NCBI GenBank assembly: GCA_000349905.1
Contig: KB722737.1
Location: 519,327 to 583,326 of the forward strand
Reading direction: 5' to 3'
Length of the DNA stretch: 64,000 nucleotides
DNA from: Volvariella volvacea V23
Lineage: Eukaryota > Basidiomycota > Agaricomycetes > Agaricales > Pluteaceae
Below the pieces are notes generated by a model, which saw nothing but the letters and a program-made list of their open reading frames with translations, did no database searches and was not told the DNA's origin. Below are positions 34,301-47,053 of this stretch, in pieces. Position 1 is the first letter of the stretch. Every line of letters begins with the position of its first letter. A program made the position numbers and the translations under genes.

Positions 34301-36344
34301 GTACAGGAAAACTCGCCTGGAATCTACAGCGTATAGCGAAGGCGAGGAGGCGGCATTGGAACCAATAATTCTTGATGCCTACAAAGTGTATCCCTATTTA
34401 GCCGACATATTATCTGGTCTCACTTATCCGAGCGAAGACCCCTTACCGTACGAAGAAGCCTTACAAGCGAAAAAGGACATCTATACCTTCCTCTTCTTCG
34501 GCCGTTCAAGTGTATGGCCCTCAGGACCCGATGGAAAGCTCGTCCTAACAGCTGACGAACAAGGCGGAGCGGAGCCAACATACCCTTACACAAGATCATT
34601 ACTCCGTTTTGATGCGGAGTCGTTCCTTCACACCCTCGATATCGCCTTTGAGGATTCCTACTTGAACGACGAGTCCCGGGGGATCAGCCGTTCGGTTATT
34701 GTAAGAATTCTCCTAGAAATTCTATCATCGGGCACGCTCCCCGCTCCCGATGTCACGTTTGTTCGCATATTCATCGCGCGCAATGTACCAAAATACCCCC
34801 AATTCCTTAGAATCTCTCCGAATACCCTTCACGACATTCTAGTTGGGCTGGCTCAAGATCCCGATGATAGCACACGAGAAGACAGACAGCTGGCTGCAGA
34901 ATTCTTGTTATCAGTGTATAATCCTCATGAAAGCGATCGCATCATCGCTCTTTTCGAGTCCGCGGGCTTTTGGCGTATCCTCCGCTCATGGCATAGACAC
35001 GAGCAGAAATGGATACTGCTGCTTTCTACATATCTCCACGATCCAGATTTGCACACCTCAGAAATATTCCTGAATATGGATGAAGTTCTCGCGACATGCA
35101 CCAAGGCTAGCAAAGGTAGATTACCAGAAGAGGTTGTACAGATGGCTTCCGAAGCCCTTCCTCAACTCCTGCGGTTTAGCATTACCAGCACAGCTGCCCT
35201 CATTGATACCCACTTCCCCGATCTACACCAACGTGCCGTCAACTCAATCGGTGATGCTGCTGATTACAAGCAGTATCTGTATCTGCGCCATTTGCTTGGC
35301 CCCGTTACAGCGGAAGATGACGAATATGCTACACCTGTACAACGTCCAGCGGTATCAAAGCACGTTACGAAACCGCTCATTCGGCTTTACGTTGCCCTGC
35401 AATGTCAATACCACCGGAAGCAGTTGATCGATAGTCTGCGGTACTTGCCGGAAGAACAACTGGACTGGAACGACATTAGAGAGGAGTGTGAGTTGGGCGA
35501 GGCGTATGATGCTGTTGTTTGGGTTGTGGACGCACAAGAGGGTCCGCAACAGGCTATATCCAAAGCAGTGAAGTTCGAGCAGAAGTTGACCCTCAGGTTG
35601 TCTCTATTGTTATCAAATGACGACAACTCAGTATCACAAGATGAGCAGGACGAGCTCGAACGGGATACGATGATATTGGAAGCCTTGGGACGGATAGGAA
35701 AAGACATATGTTTGCGACGTTCCAGTTTGCAGGAGCAGAGCAGAGTGGATTTGGAAGAGCTTTGGTTCCAGTTGTTGCAAAGTCAGGTCCATTGCGTTCA
35801 CAAACTCGCAGGGTTGGTGTCACCTGAACTAGACGGCATGAAGACCTCAACGTCATCATCACCACGTTCGCAAGTGCTCAACAAGCTTCGCAGCCTCGTT
35901 CAAGAGACATTCACCGCTCTTGTATCCATCAGCTCGGCCCGACGCGTTTCCTTCCCTAGACTATTTAAGCGCCTCGTAGGATCGGTACCAACGTCATCTC
36001 AGCGAGGTACTCCTTACAACGAAGTTCGAAGTATCCTTACGGGGATGCTAGAGTCATATCGTTCTGATGGAGATATGTTGATTATGACTAAACACCTAGT
36101 AGACCGGGATTTATTTGAGACTATTGCAGAGGCGGCCAAGGAGAGGGCATGCGGCTGGGGACCTACGCAAGGAATTTGTACGGTGTGTCGTAAACCTTTG
36201 ATTGACCTCAAAGAAAAGCAAGCCGCATTTCCGACAACTGACGGCGAAGGTTCTTCGCCTGCGGGACCATCAAATTCGGGGGATATCGTTGTGTCGAGAA
36301 CTGGGACTATCTATCATAGTAGTTGTTTACCTTCCGATCTCTAA
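31382..36344 (+). CDS. VPS8: Vacuolar protein sorting protein VPS8 (CORVET subunit)
   Basis: This is the Rab5-effector subunit of the CORVET tethering complex on early endosomes. The roughly 1,580-residue protein has an acidic Ser-rich N-terminus (SDSEESEAVENDDQLGDYST), a WD-type beta-propeller (IGTDEGCVVVYDFRQTLK; HDHTYVATGHATGHIQLFE; SADEHGLAFYHSLGK), and the Vps8 domain in the long helical half (WADHILSLVQEGDFLKAIDL; RILELMAASAQYAFSEER). A C-terminal RING-like Cys/His segment follows (CTVCRKPLIDLKEKQ; GTIYHSSCL). Introns were placed at 31775-31824, 32381-32428, about 33304-33356 and 33556-33611. The ATG at 31382 has a good context (A at -3, G at +4); a second in-frame ATG lies at 31430. 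The gene is convergent with COG2, 151 bp apart. Confidence 0.92.
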
Positions 36345-36495
36345 TGTTCGGGATTAATGCAATTATTTTCACATCTTTACACTATATCCTACTTCTGTCT
36401 CATTTGTACTATGATGCTTTCTCATTGAATATTATGGTATATATTGCATGGCCACTGGAATACTATGTTGTAGCATCGGCAGCTGCAAGTTTGAT

Positions 36496-39400
36496 CTATT
36501 TAGCACTCGAGCACCTGAATTCAGCAAGACAAGGCAACTCACAGTCAATGGAATGCACCATCTCCAACAATGTCTGATACATCTCGTGCTCAGATGTTTT
36601 TACCCCCAAGCTTTCTGCGTCTTTCCCAAACGCTTGAACGTCCAACACCATCTGAACCCTTATTCGCTCTTCATCCACATCGTCATTGCCAGATGCAGCA
36701 CCACCTCCGAACAACGAAAAGCCAGATTTCTTGCCTTTCTTGAGTCGCCGGAGGGATTCTTCTGTTTTCTTCATTGCTGAGAGGTAGTAGATGTACCTGA
36801 GGACCCTTCAGTTGAGGAATCCATTCCCCCAGCTGGTTTTGGACAGGTATTTACCTTTCAGTAACACTCTCAAAGACCAAGTCCACGTATTCTCTCAGCA
36901 AATCATCTTTTAGCCTAGCTCCTAATCCACCTCCCACACTACCATCCCCCGCAACTGCATTGATCCCGAAGAACAATTTCAATGGTCGAAGAATAGAAGC
37001 TACGAAGTAACTTGGCTCAGAGGGTAAGCGTTTGTTTGACATCGCCCTGAATTGAGATGGGATCGAGCGCATGGGAAGAAGCGATTCACAACATCTCCGT
37101 GAGGTGATGGTGACTATCTCACGAGAGAGGACAGGGAGGATGGCAGTTAATGAAGAGAGTGAGTACTTTATGGCCTCTATGCGAGCAAGAGTCAGGTGGG
37201 GTCTCTAACGGTAAGAGAATGGCACGTTTACCATCAGGTTGACTGTGATCTTCAGGCTCTGGTGACTCAGGGAGCATAATGCTGATCTCTTCTTGCCACA
37301 ACGCCAGGATGTTGTTATCTAGAGCCCGGACGTCGATAATGACTGCTGACAATGCTTTCAATAGTAGTTCCTCAGCAGCATATGCCTCAGCAGATACGGG
37401 GTCAGCAGAAGGCACTGGGACTTGAATTTTTTGGGAGGTACTCTGCACGATGAATAGTCAACACCTGAGATTCAAATCGTGACGTATACCCTCACCTTGT
37501 CGATCGAGTCCAGTCCGGATACATGATGCACCTCTGTGAGATACTCAATCAGCCAAGTTCGATACCGACTCAGAATCTGCCAGGGTAATTAGTGGATGCA
37601 CGGTTATCATGAGCGATCTGTTCACGGAGACTTACCTGCAACATCAATCGCCAGAACCTGTTTGCCAACTCCGGGACAAACACTTCAGCACTCCAGCAAG
37701 CAGATACCGCCACCCAGATGGCATTGGCCTGAAGGGACGCATACTCGCGTTTTTCTAAAAAAGGTATGATCAAGTTGGTACAATGCAAACGGTGATGTCA
37801 TACCATTGGAGGGCGTCAACTCTAATCGACGTACAGCCAGGGTTTCTTCCAATTTCCCAACAATCTCCTTCCATCGAAGTTGAAAATACACCGGCAACTG
37901 CCACCTCCTCTCAAATGCAGAAAACAGTGAATGGGCACGCAGGGCCTCTGCGGCGCGTAGAGAAGGGGAGAGGTACTCCAGGGAGCGAATGAATGCTTGA
38001 GTCAACTCATAATTCTAAGACCTTCGTCAATTGAATCAAAAATTAAGAGCTTGGCAAGAGCAGACCTTTCGGAATTCATTTGGTCTCCCAGCCGCAAATA
38101 CTATCCCACCAAGCTCATCCATAATAGCTCTGGCGATCTCTTCCCAGACTACATTGGCCATGATCTGAAACCCCTTATCCTCTTGGTCAGAATGCAAAGC
38201 AGTAGATTTCGGCCGTTCCGTTGTCCGTAGTGTTGACTTGTCATTTCGTATATGGGAAGACGAGGCGACTGATAGCTTGTCCGCGATGTTCATAATTCGA
38301 GAAAGATCTCGTTCAATGAAGCGGAGTATCTGATTATATAGCTTTGCTAGTGGGTGATCATCCTCGCTGAGTATGTGTGCATACGGAGAGCTGGTGGACA
38401 AGGTCGTTGATGAGTACGCTGGGGGCTGTCTGGCCGTGAGGGCTGTATATGGCGTGTAAGGGGTTCGTGGTGGTAGGTGAGAAGCCGTAAATGTGTTTGA
38501 ATTTGGGAATGGAGTATGTGGAATAAGCGGTGAGTGAGGGGCAGCAAGTGCACCGGGATGGATTGTCTGCAGAGCCCACGATGAATCACAGTGCTTGATC
38601 AACTTGAAACAGGCGAACCTTTTTGACAAAACCCCGAACGACATCCCTACGCAAAACGTCCTCTGCGTCTCTCCACAGCCCTAGCGTGTCATAGGAGCGC
38701 AGACACTCGGTTAGATCGGCCATCAACTTGGATTTCTCGACATCTGAGGCGCCTTTGCCGTCCGCTAGCGAGGTGAGGATAGAGCCAAACAAGTGATCAA
38801 GATCTGATGAGAGTGTCGATTGAATACGTTCAATGCGCTAACAACATAGTGGCGAGAGGATAAGCATGAGGGCGGTGGGCAAAATGAATGGGCGGGAAGC
38901 TCACAAACCCATTGGATCTCATCTACAAATTTGCACTGCTCATTTCGCGCTTTGTTGGCATGGTAGAGCAGCTGTGTGTACTCGGATGCCACCCGGCTGA
39001 GGTGGGTGGCACGGTTATTGCGGTACCTATGGAGGTTCAACACGTCGGGGTATAATGCCAAAGTTTCAAACTGACCGCTCTTCTGTACCGTCCTCATGAG
39101 AAAATTGTGAAGGGACTTTGAGTTCTAATTGCGATCCTTCCGGGGTAGCAATGTGTAGTAATGTCTCCAGCCTTGACACAGAGTCCGAGATGCGGAGCAA
39201 GAGATGTAGCAGAGCCTGCAATTTGAGTACGTCATGGGCTATGACCACCTCAAAAACGTTCACAGCATACCTTCTCCTCTCTCAAGGTCGTACGTTTGTT
39301 GAGCTTGTCTTGGATGGCATTCTGGATTGTCAGAAGGTCCTTCCTAGATTCCTGGGGTGGTGCGTGTGGGCTCACGGAATACAGGACCACTCCAACTACT

Positions 39401-39799
39401 CACTAGTATCTGCGCTTTTAACGTCCATAACGGTGCCTTCAATTTGGCTAGCCTCACGCCCTCCCCTTGTAAATCGGTACTCAAACTGATGAACGCCTCA
39501 TAGTCGTCATTAATTAATTGCACCAACTCTTCCTTCAGATCGGACAGGTAGTCGCGAAGCTCCTTTCTCAGATCTTGGAGCGACGTGTATGACCGCGACA
39601 ACAAAAACTCCTCCACGTCAAATGTTTCCGCGGTCAAATGAGGATTGTCATGAGCGAGAGGCAGATACAACGGCAAGTCATGTTCTGCCAAGAGTGCCGC
39701 TTGGTCTTGTTCCCTTGTTGCAAGCTCTTCTGCAAGACGTTCTAATTCGTACGGATCCCGGAATTGTGCAGCATCAGGAGCGGGACTACGTATGGCCAT
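36496..39799 (-). CDS. COG2: Conserved oligomeric Golgi complex subunit 2 (COG2)
   Basis: This is a subunit of lobe A of the COG tether for retrograde vesicles at the Golgi. The start at 39799 (MAIRSPAPDAAQFRDPYELE) precedes the conserved COG2 N-terminal block PLYLPLAHDNPHLTAETFDV, FLLSRSYTSLQDLRKELRDY and LINDDYEAFISLSTDLQGE. Coiled-coil regions follow across many short exons. The C-terminal part includes the large alpha-helical segment and ends with RVQMVLDVQAFGKDAESLGV, which matches the C-terminal helix pattern of the family. The upstream in-frame ATG at 39940 is in a poorer context and would add an Arg-rich leader; I prefer 39799. Exon boundaries inside 36.9-39.3 kb are numerous and were not all resolved. 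Confidence 0.88.
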
Positions 39800-40210
39800 G
39801 GATTGGGATGAGAACTTGAATTTCGCGGATGTGTTGTTTGGCTGAAGTACCGCAGACCAAACACCGGCTATCTTGTGCAACACCCGCCCAAAGCGGCGAA
39901 CGCAGCGCGTGTTGGTAAATCCTCGCTTTAATTGACCCATCTGGACTTGATCACCACCTGAAATTGTCAGGATAGCAGGCGCCCGGACCCATTTATATTG
40001 GCACAGTGACAGTTATATCATTTCTTATGTCCGAACTTAGTCACCGTAGTGTTGCATGTCATCTTAATTAGCTCATCCTATAATCCTTCAAATACTGTAC
40101 CGCAAGCACCACCCAGTAGCCAGCCATCCTTCCCTCTTTTGACCCCAGTGCTTTCTTTCACAATTCATCAACGACTTCTTAATACCTTCCGAGCCAGCTT
40201 TGCTCGCAAC
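39800..40210. other. Divergent promoter region between COG2 and the hemerythrin-domain gene
   Basis: 411 bp between two divergent start codons. A pyrimidine-rich stretch precedes the hemerythrin gene start. No other gene is seen. Confidence 0.5.
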
Positions 40211-41024
40211 ATGTCGACGCGTACATACAATGCAGCCGAAGAGAGGAAATGGAATTATGTATGTGGACAGCTGTATGATAATTCATACTCGCACCGACGC
40301 TGGTTATTAGCTTAGCCAAGCGATGGATAACTTCCATCAGCATTTCAAGCGCGAATGTAAGTCTATTAGTTATCCGAAGGCATTGATCCTGATTCTGACC
40401 GCTTGACCTAGTCAATGCGCTGTACGATGTGGGTCTGGTGTTACGCGTTGTGGTGATAAAGTTAATTCGTGGTATACAGATGGCCGATGGCTCATTCAAC
40501 AAACGCGGCTTGTCGTTGAGAACGTACCTCGAGAACGCCAACCGCTTGAGCTATGGTATGGAGCCCTAGTTTCAAGGAATTGAACTCGTGATGACTAGGC
40601 CACCACAGAATTGACTGTGCACCATACCGTGGAAGAGCGCCACTTCTTCCCCAAACTGGCCAAACGAATGCCGCAATTCAAAACGACAAAGGATACGGCA
40701 CACATGAAGTCTCACGAGGGTATCCATCGAGGTGGGTAGGGGTCGGAAAGAAGGGACAAAGCCGATTGATAGCCATTCACAGGCCTTGATGCCCTTTCCG
40801 TGCTAGTCCAAAAATATAAGGAGAATCCATCGTCATACTCGCCTGAGGAGATGCGAGCGTGCCTGGACAGCTTCCGGGATATCCTCTTCAGGCATTTGGA
40901 TGAAGAGGTACGTAGTAAGAGATATGCATTGGTGCAGTGTGCTGATGGGCTGAAGGTTGCTGACCTCTCGGCGGAGAACTTGAAGAAGTACTGGACTCTG
41001 GAAGAAGTAGAGAGGCTTCATTAA
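40211..41024 (+). CDS. Hemerythrin/HHE-domain cation-binding protein
   Basis: Six exons encode about 180 residues forming a four-helix HHE bundle that binds a di-iron centre. Metal-ligand candidates are seen in order: the His in QAMDNFHQHFKREF, the HHTVEERHFF motif (His-His...Glu...His), the His pair in HMKSHEGIH, and the H..E motif in RDILFRHLDEEVR. ADGSFNKRGLSLRTYLENAN and LAKRMPQF are characteristic of the fungal HHE family. One intron (after TAT in exon 1) needs the inner acceptor so that exon 2 opens with LSQAMDNF. Fungal members are mostly uncharacterised; roles in iron or oxidative-stress handling are inferred from the fold. Confidence 0.88.
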
Positions 41025-41216
41025 TACCCACATACTTTGTACCGTAATAGACACGTAAAATGCGATGACTGGCACAGCCGAGGTCCGAGGTTGTTGGAGA
41101 CAATGACGAGAGATGCGTTGCCGCAGTGATGAGCGTGACGTGACCAAGGCATTTAGTGGATATGTCACGCTGTAGTCATACCTCTACAACTAGCCGCCTC
41201 AACGCTGCGGTCCTCT

Positions 41217-43150
41217 ATGGACTCTTCAACCGCCTCGTCCCCGCCACAGTCTGACTCTCCAGACGTATCGCACCCCTCGCCCCGTCACCAGAATGAAGTC
41301 GTCGCATTCATAATTGGTCTATCAATAATTCTTCTTGCCTCTATTTTGAATGCAGCAGGGCTCAATCTCACTAAGCTGGATCACGTACGTCTATTGCCGG
41401 GCTCAACTTGCACAGTTTTTTCAACATTGGCCGTTCTCGTTTCAAGGTTCGAACCAGCACGGTTCCCAAGTCCGCGAGGAAGAGGGACTGGATGAGACCG
41501 CTATGGTTGCTGGGAATGCTATTATACATGTGAAGTGCTCCCTTTATACCTGTCAGGGTTTGTCCCTAACTCATCCTAATTCAGATTATCGCAGTTAATA
41601 GGCAGTACCTTAGCGCTTGAATACATGCGTGCAGGTATGCCATACGAGCTTGTGCTCCTAGGTTTTTACGAGGCTAAAACTTTGATAGAATATGTCGCGC
41701 CTCTAGGTTCAAGTTCACTTGTTTTCAACTTTTTGTTTGCTCGTTTCCTCGTTGGCACACCAGTTACTATAAATGATATATATGTGAGCCTTTCCCCTCC
41801 ACCCTCGCCTCACCAACTTACCTTTTGCTCCAGGGAACAGTAATTGTCGTATTGGGTGTAATTGGCATTGTTGCCTTTGGCTCGATCAATAGTGGTCTGG
41901 CTTCAGAAACAGACGTAGAGCGTCTCACCTATCTATGGCGTCGGAGCGGTTGGCTTGGCTATTTCTTCCTCATGAGCGGGGCTCTGTTCCTCCTCCTCAT
42001 CTTCACTTACCGATTGGACGCAATTCTTGTCGCACGAAACGATCTGAGTTCAACACCGGGCTCCACGGAACGACTACCCACAAGCAATCCCTTAAATGGA
42101 TTACCTTCTAGAAGTCCACACCCTGTCATCGGAGTCTACTTGAGAATTCAACGTGCGTGGTCTACTGTAATGCGTTGGGTAACGGACAAGCTGGAGGTGT
42201 GGAGCGCCCCCAAGGACGACAAGCAGATTGCTTGGACGCTCGGAATAGGGTGGGCCTGTGCAGGTGGTGGACTTGCAGGTGGATGTCTAGTCTTCGCAAA
42301 AGTGATGTGAGTATGCATTTCATACTTCCGGCTTGTAATGACAGTAGTGTCGCAGTGTCAAGCTACTTTCAGGGGCGTTATCCCACGAAAATACCGGCAA
42401 TCAGTTCGGACGTGCAGCTCCCATATTCACCATTATTCTCCTCTCCATCACTGCGGTATTCCAAATATTGTGCTTGAACCGTGGTTTAAAGGTCTACGAC
42501 TCAACACTTGTCGTTCCTGTATTTTATGGAGTGTATACTGCAACGGGGTGCGTACACACGTCAAATTCAGTGTAACAGACTATTTACCTATTCTCATCAG
42601 TTTCTTGAATTCCTTGGTGAGTGTCAAATACCTTGCAGTTCGGATTCGTCTACTCACTGACTGATAGATCTTCAACGATGAAGTGGATTCGTATCAAACA
42701 TGGACATTATTCCTCATCTTTGTGTCTATCTTCATCCTCATTTCTGGTGTCGTCCTTTTGACGCACAAGAAACCAGATCCAGTATCTTCCACGAATAAAT
42801 CTATTGCTCTATCACGACCACGACGAAAGTCAAAGACGGGAAGCAATGGGAAAGGTGCTGATGTTGATGTTGAAGGAGGTGAAGATGAGAATGCAGGAGA
42901 ACAGACTGTGCTATGGACTGTGGGTGAGGCTAGTGATGATGAAGATGACCAAGGCGAAGATGAAGACATTGATCACCATCAAAACCCAAGGAACCAACGT
43001 AGTCCTGCACGCCCACATACACACAGAGAGACCCAGTCAAAGGTCGATAGAAGGGAAGAGACCCAGGGATTGTTCGTGGTGGACGATGGGGATGATGATG
43101 CAGACGACGTGAATCGTCTCTCTTCCTCAAACACAGATAGATGGAGATAA
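41217..43150 (+). CDS. NIPA-type magnesium transporter (DUF803 family)
   Basis: This multi-pass membrane protein is of the drug/metabolite transporter-like NIPA family, thought to carry Mg2+. TM segments are visible in order: VVAFIIGLSIILLASILNAA, then LIGSTLALEYM, YVAPLGSSSLVFNFLFARFL (the family hallmark APLG), GTVIVVLGVIGIVAFGS, WLGYFFLMSGALFLLLIF, the APIFTIILLSITAVFQ segment, and TWTLFLIFVSIFILISGVVL. A large cytosolic loop and an acidic, Asp/Glu/His-rich C-terminal tail (from about 42800) are not conserved. Several short introns interrupt the frame; the transporter core joins across them with no breaks. Confidence 0.9.
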
Positions 43151-43384
43151 ATAAGGGCTGTAGTAATATTTTATTGGGATTCATGTTTCAATATTACTGC
43201 AAAGATACCGGCGTAGACTAGATTTATATAAACAGTAGATTCGTAATGTAATTGTCTTTACTTACTTGTTTATGGCCCTCAACCACGACCTGGCACAACC
43301 TGAAGTACGCGTTTGTTTGTTGCAGAGGCACAAGTTAAACATCGCGTTGTGACAGCCTCGGTCACACTCATCTTGACTCTTTAA

Positions 43385-45125
43385 ATGCCGCCTCGACGAG
43401 ATGAAGATTTCATGGATGTTGATTTGGACTCGGACATCTCGTCAGCTGACGAGCTGAGAGTCGGGAAAGGAAAAGGGAAGAAGGCTGGAGACAAGAAGAG
43501 GAAAGACAAGGGCAAGGGTAAAGCTAAGGATAATGTTCGTGCTTGATGCATTAATTTGCGTGCTTTCGGTTCCTATGCTGATGCGGGGCTACTTGGGATG
43601 GTCGTTGCAATGGAATATTAGCAAGCGTATACTTGGGAAGCAGCATACACGAGATCCTGGGAGACGGTCCAAGAGGATGAAGCTGGAAGTCTGCAGACCT
43701 CTGTAGAAGAGCTGTTAGCCAGAGGGCGAAGACGGAGGTACGCATTTAGCGTGTACTGACCACTTTCTGCGCATCTCCTGACTCGGTGGCACCTTCCACC
43801 CCACAAATTCTCTGATTTCAGGCTCTTGGCGCCAGCTACGCCCATTCGACGGAGTATAATACGTCATTTAGTTTTGATTTTAGACTTGTCGACATCAATG
43901 ATGGACAGGGACATGCGACCGACGAGATTTGACCTGATGTTGAGGTATGCTAGGGAGTTTGTGGCGGAGTGGTTCGACCAGAATCCATTGGGACAGATTG
44001 GTGTGGTGGGGATGCGAGCTGGGGTTGGAGAGAGGATTGGCGATATGTCAGGTCAGTTTGCATTGGCTGCTCGTAACAGCTAACATTGATATAGGATGCC
44101 GAATTTAGGTAACCCGCAGGATGTTTTGAATTCCATAAAGGAACGGCATAAGATGGAGCCCACAGGCGATCCCTCACTGCAAAATGCTGTAGAAATGGCA
44201 AAGAATAGTATGAGGTGATTGACCCTTGTTTGCTGTCGTCCTTTGATGTTGACGGTTTGCATAGTCATCTACCGACTCATTCGTCTCGAGAGATTTTAAT
44301 AATCTACGGCTCTCTAACAACGTGCGACCCGGGAAACATACACGAGACAATAGAGTCATGCATCAGCAACAAAATTCGCATCTCAGTTGTTGCTCTAGCG
44401 GCGGAGATGAAAATATGTCGAGAAATGTGCGATAAAACTGGTGGTGAGTAACTTGCTCACTATACTATTGGAAACCATTCATAATGTTTCATTTCGTGGT
44501 CAACCAAGGGTAGGCCAATTCGCAGTTGCCATGAACGAAGGTCACTTTAGGGATATCCTATTCGAGTTAATCCCCCCACCAGCTCAACGGGCACTTTCAC
44601 GGGCCGCTGGCGCAGGTGCCTCCAATGTTGCAGCAGACCTGATGTTGATGGGATTCCCGACGCGATTGCCAGATGCATCACCACCAAGTCTGTGCGTTTG
44701 CCATGCAGACATGAGGACAGATGGATTCCTTTGTCCTAGATGCTCGGCAAAGGTCTGCGATGTACCGACAGATTGCGATATTTGCGGTTTGATGATAGTC
44801 AGTTCACCACATCTGGCGAGGAGTTATCACCATTTGTTCCCTGTGAAACCGTATGCTGCTGTGTGAGTGATAGCTTTTGGCTGCCTTTATAATCAAATAT
44901 CCTTATTTTGCCTTGACTTCCAGGATGTCTTTGAGCAATAGCAACCAAGTTCCATCGTGTCACGCTTGTGCAAGAGCCTTCCCAACAATTGTGTCATCCA
45001 ATGTTACTGAGGGTATGAGTCCTGTTGGAAGATACAAGTGTCCAGATTGTTCCAATGAATTCTGCTCGGAATGTGACATTTTCGTGCATGAAGTGGTTCA
45101 TTGCTGTCCGGGGTGTGGGAAGTGA
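43385..45125 (+). CDS. SSL1: TFIIH core subunit SSL1/p44
   Basis: This subunit of transcription factor IIH activates the XPD helicase in transcription initiation and nucleotide excision repair. The Lys/Asp-rich N-terminus is followed by [18 protein letters not shown] and the von Willebrand A domain with the metal-ion site DLSTSM (in [17 protein letters not shown]). It continues through [40 protein letters not shown] and [18 protein letters not shown], then the C4-type zinc region ([20 protein letters not shown]) and the C-terminal RING-like finger ([27 protein letters not shown]). All conserved cysteines seen are present. The gene is convergent with the paraoxonase-like gene, 126 bp apart. 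Confidence 0.93.
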
Positions 45126-45251
45126 TGCGCATAGAGTGTTCCTCTTAGCAAGTCGTAGCATAGGTCGTACACGAGCCATTATATACGGAAGTACAATATT
45201 TACTGAGTACGTAATTCTAAGGACGTGTCGTTCAAGTAGTTCATGAATGCA

Positions 45252-46796
45252 TCAAATATGGCAGACGCTCATACTGGCGGAGGACAGTCCTGCCGAGCAG
45301 CGTCAAGTAAAGTAGTTCGAGAGCAGTTGTCAACACTCACCGTGGAAGTATAGAATGTGGCGGCGGGCATCATGGACCACAGAAGTACCACCACTAACTA
45401 TTGTTCCATCGTCCTCAAACACCTTAAGCCACGATTATTTCCTTGAGCAATTAGAGGGTTAGTTGTCACATACCTTGTCTACTACGTACTTTTCACCAAA
45501 GTACGCAGAGTGACCCGTATTGGCAGAAATCCTGAGGGCAGAGGTAGCTACTAGGGACGAAGAATTCGAGATGTGACGGAAGATGTCCAAAAGTCTAGGG
45601 AAACCTAAAGAGGTTTGAGCACCAAGGCTTCTTGTCCTAAAATACGGTCTTACCCAAGGCCCATATTGCCCCATTTTCGTCTACAGACAAGTTATCCATA
45701 CCACGATCTGTCACATGTTAGATCGGGGGGCATGACACTCTGCTGGATGCTTACCTGTCTCAATGACATCTGTCAGTATGAGGCCATCATCATTGTCTCG
45801 TTCAAATACGTTTAATTGAGCGACAAAGGAGTTGGCCACATATATGCTATTATTATGGGCACCTGCTCCTCTTACAATTCCATTATTGGATAGCATACCA
45901 GTCGCAACGATCTTACATCCGCTATTGACGCGGCAAAATCCTATCGTTGATGCGGGCTTGAAGATTTCAACTAGACTCCTGGCCTGAAGGGCATAAACGC
46001 CGTGTTGACATCAATATGGGGGCGACTAGCGGACGGAAGTAATTAATTATGCACTCACGAAGCTAATTTTGCTTCCGTGATCATTGGTAAAATAAAAGCT
46101 CTGCCCATCAGGAGAGCCAACGACATCATTTGGAGTGATGATAGCCGGATCTTCGATGGTCCTGAGGTGGCTGAGCGTCTGGCTGCCAACCTGGGCTTCG
46201 AAGATTTCTATGACAGAATCTGCCCCGACGAGGTGGGGATCCTGGTCAATAGGGACGCGGTGATTAATTAGGTATACAAATAATTTCTGTGGGTCGGTGG
46301 ATGACTGTACGACGTCCATGCCGTGCACTGAAAGCCCCCTGTCGGCGTTTTTGAAATCGACTATTTTAAGTCGATGGACGGCTTGTGTTGTGGGATCGTA
46401 CGTTGCGAGATAATCGCGACCGGCTCCTGTTACGTTGAAGTGCCCCCCTGCAGGCATCCAATGACGGCGGTTGGAAGGCGTTGAACATGCCAAATACAGG
46501 GTGCCACTTGGTTGGTGAAGGACAATCTCTATAGGTACACATACAACAGGATCAGCCGGGGTCGAAGAGGGAAAAATTGAATATAAGGCGATGGTCCGCA
46601 AGAATCAAAACGACCATGGCGACGCACTTTCACAGGCTTGGAGACTTGGGACATATCTACAATTCTGGTTGGCTACAGATTCGACCACGCGATCGATTCC
46701 AAGGACTTTAAGAACTGGTTTGACATAGAAATGATGGATGCTACCAGCCAGAACGGCGAGGAGGCCCACGAAAGCGGTGAGAAGCGACAGCTCCAT
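45252..46796 (-). CDS. Paraoxonase/arylesterase-like six-bladed beta-propeller, membrane-anchored
   Basis: This is a calcium-dependent esterase-type beta-propeller (SMP-30/paraoxonase superfamily). It starts at 46796 with an uncleaved-looking hydrophobic helix (LTAFVGLLAVLAGSIHHFYV), then the conserved Cys pair region NQNCRYVPSLQACE. The propeller follows with TYDPTTQAVHRLKIVDF, LSVHGMDVVQSS, FVYLINHRVPIDQDPHLV, TPNDVVGSPDGQSFYFTNDH with the family N-D calcium motif, GAHNNSIYVANSF, and a last blade GTIVSGGTSVVHDARR. It ends GLSSASMSVCHI at 45252. The overall pattern follows serum paraoxonases, but the true substrate of fungal members is unknown. Confidence 0.87.
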
Positions 46797-47053
46797 CGTA
46801 GTGGGGGAAGCAAGAACCTACAAAAAATCGAATCGCTCGAAGCACTGAAAAGCCAGACTACTATTCCCTCGGACACGCGGACCTGCCAGTGCCAATGAGC
46901 CTCGAGAGACTCGCACTGGCTATAACCGTGCGAAGCAGTCTCGCGTACGTCCCCATTCCGTCACTCCTGCCGCGTGCACGAGGCGCAGGCATCCCTGCAT
47001 GAGGCATTGACACAACACTCCATTGCATGCAGCACTAGTCAACGCCTCACACA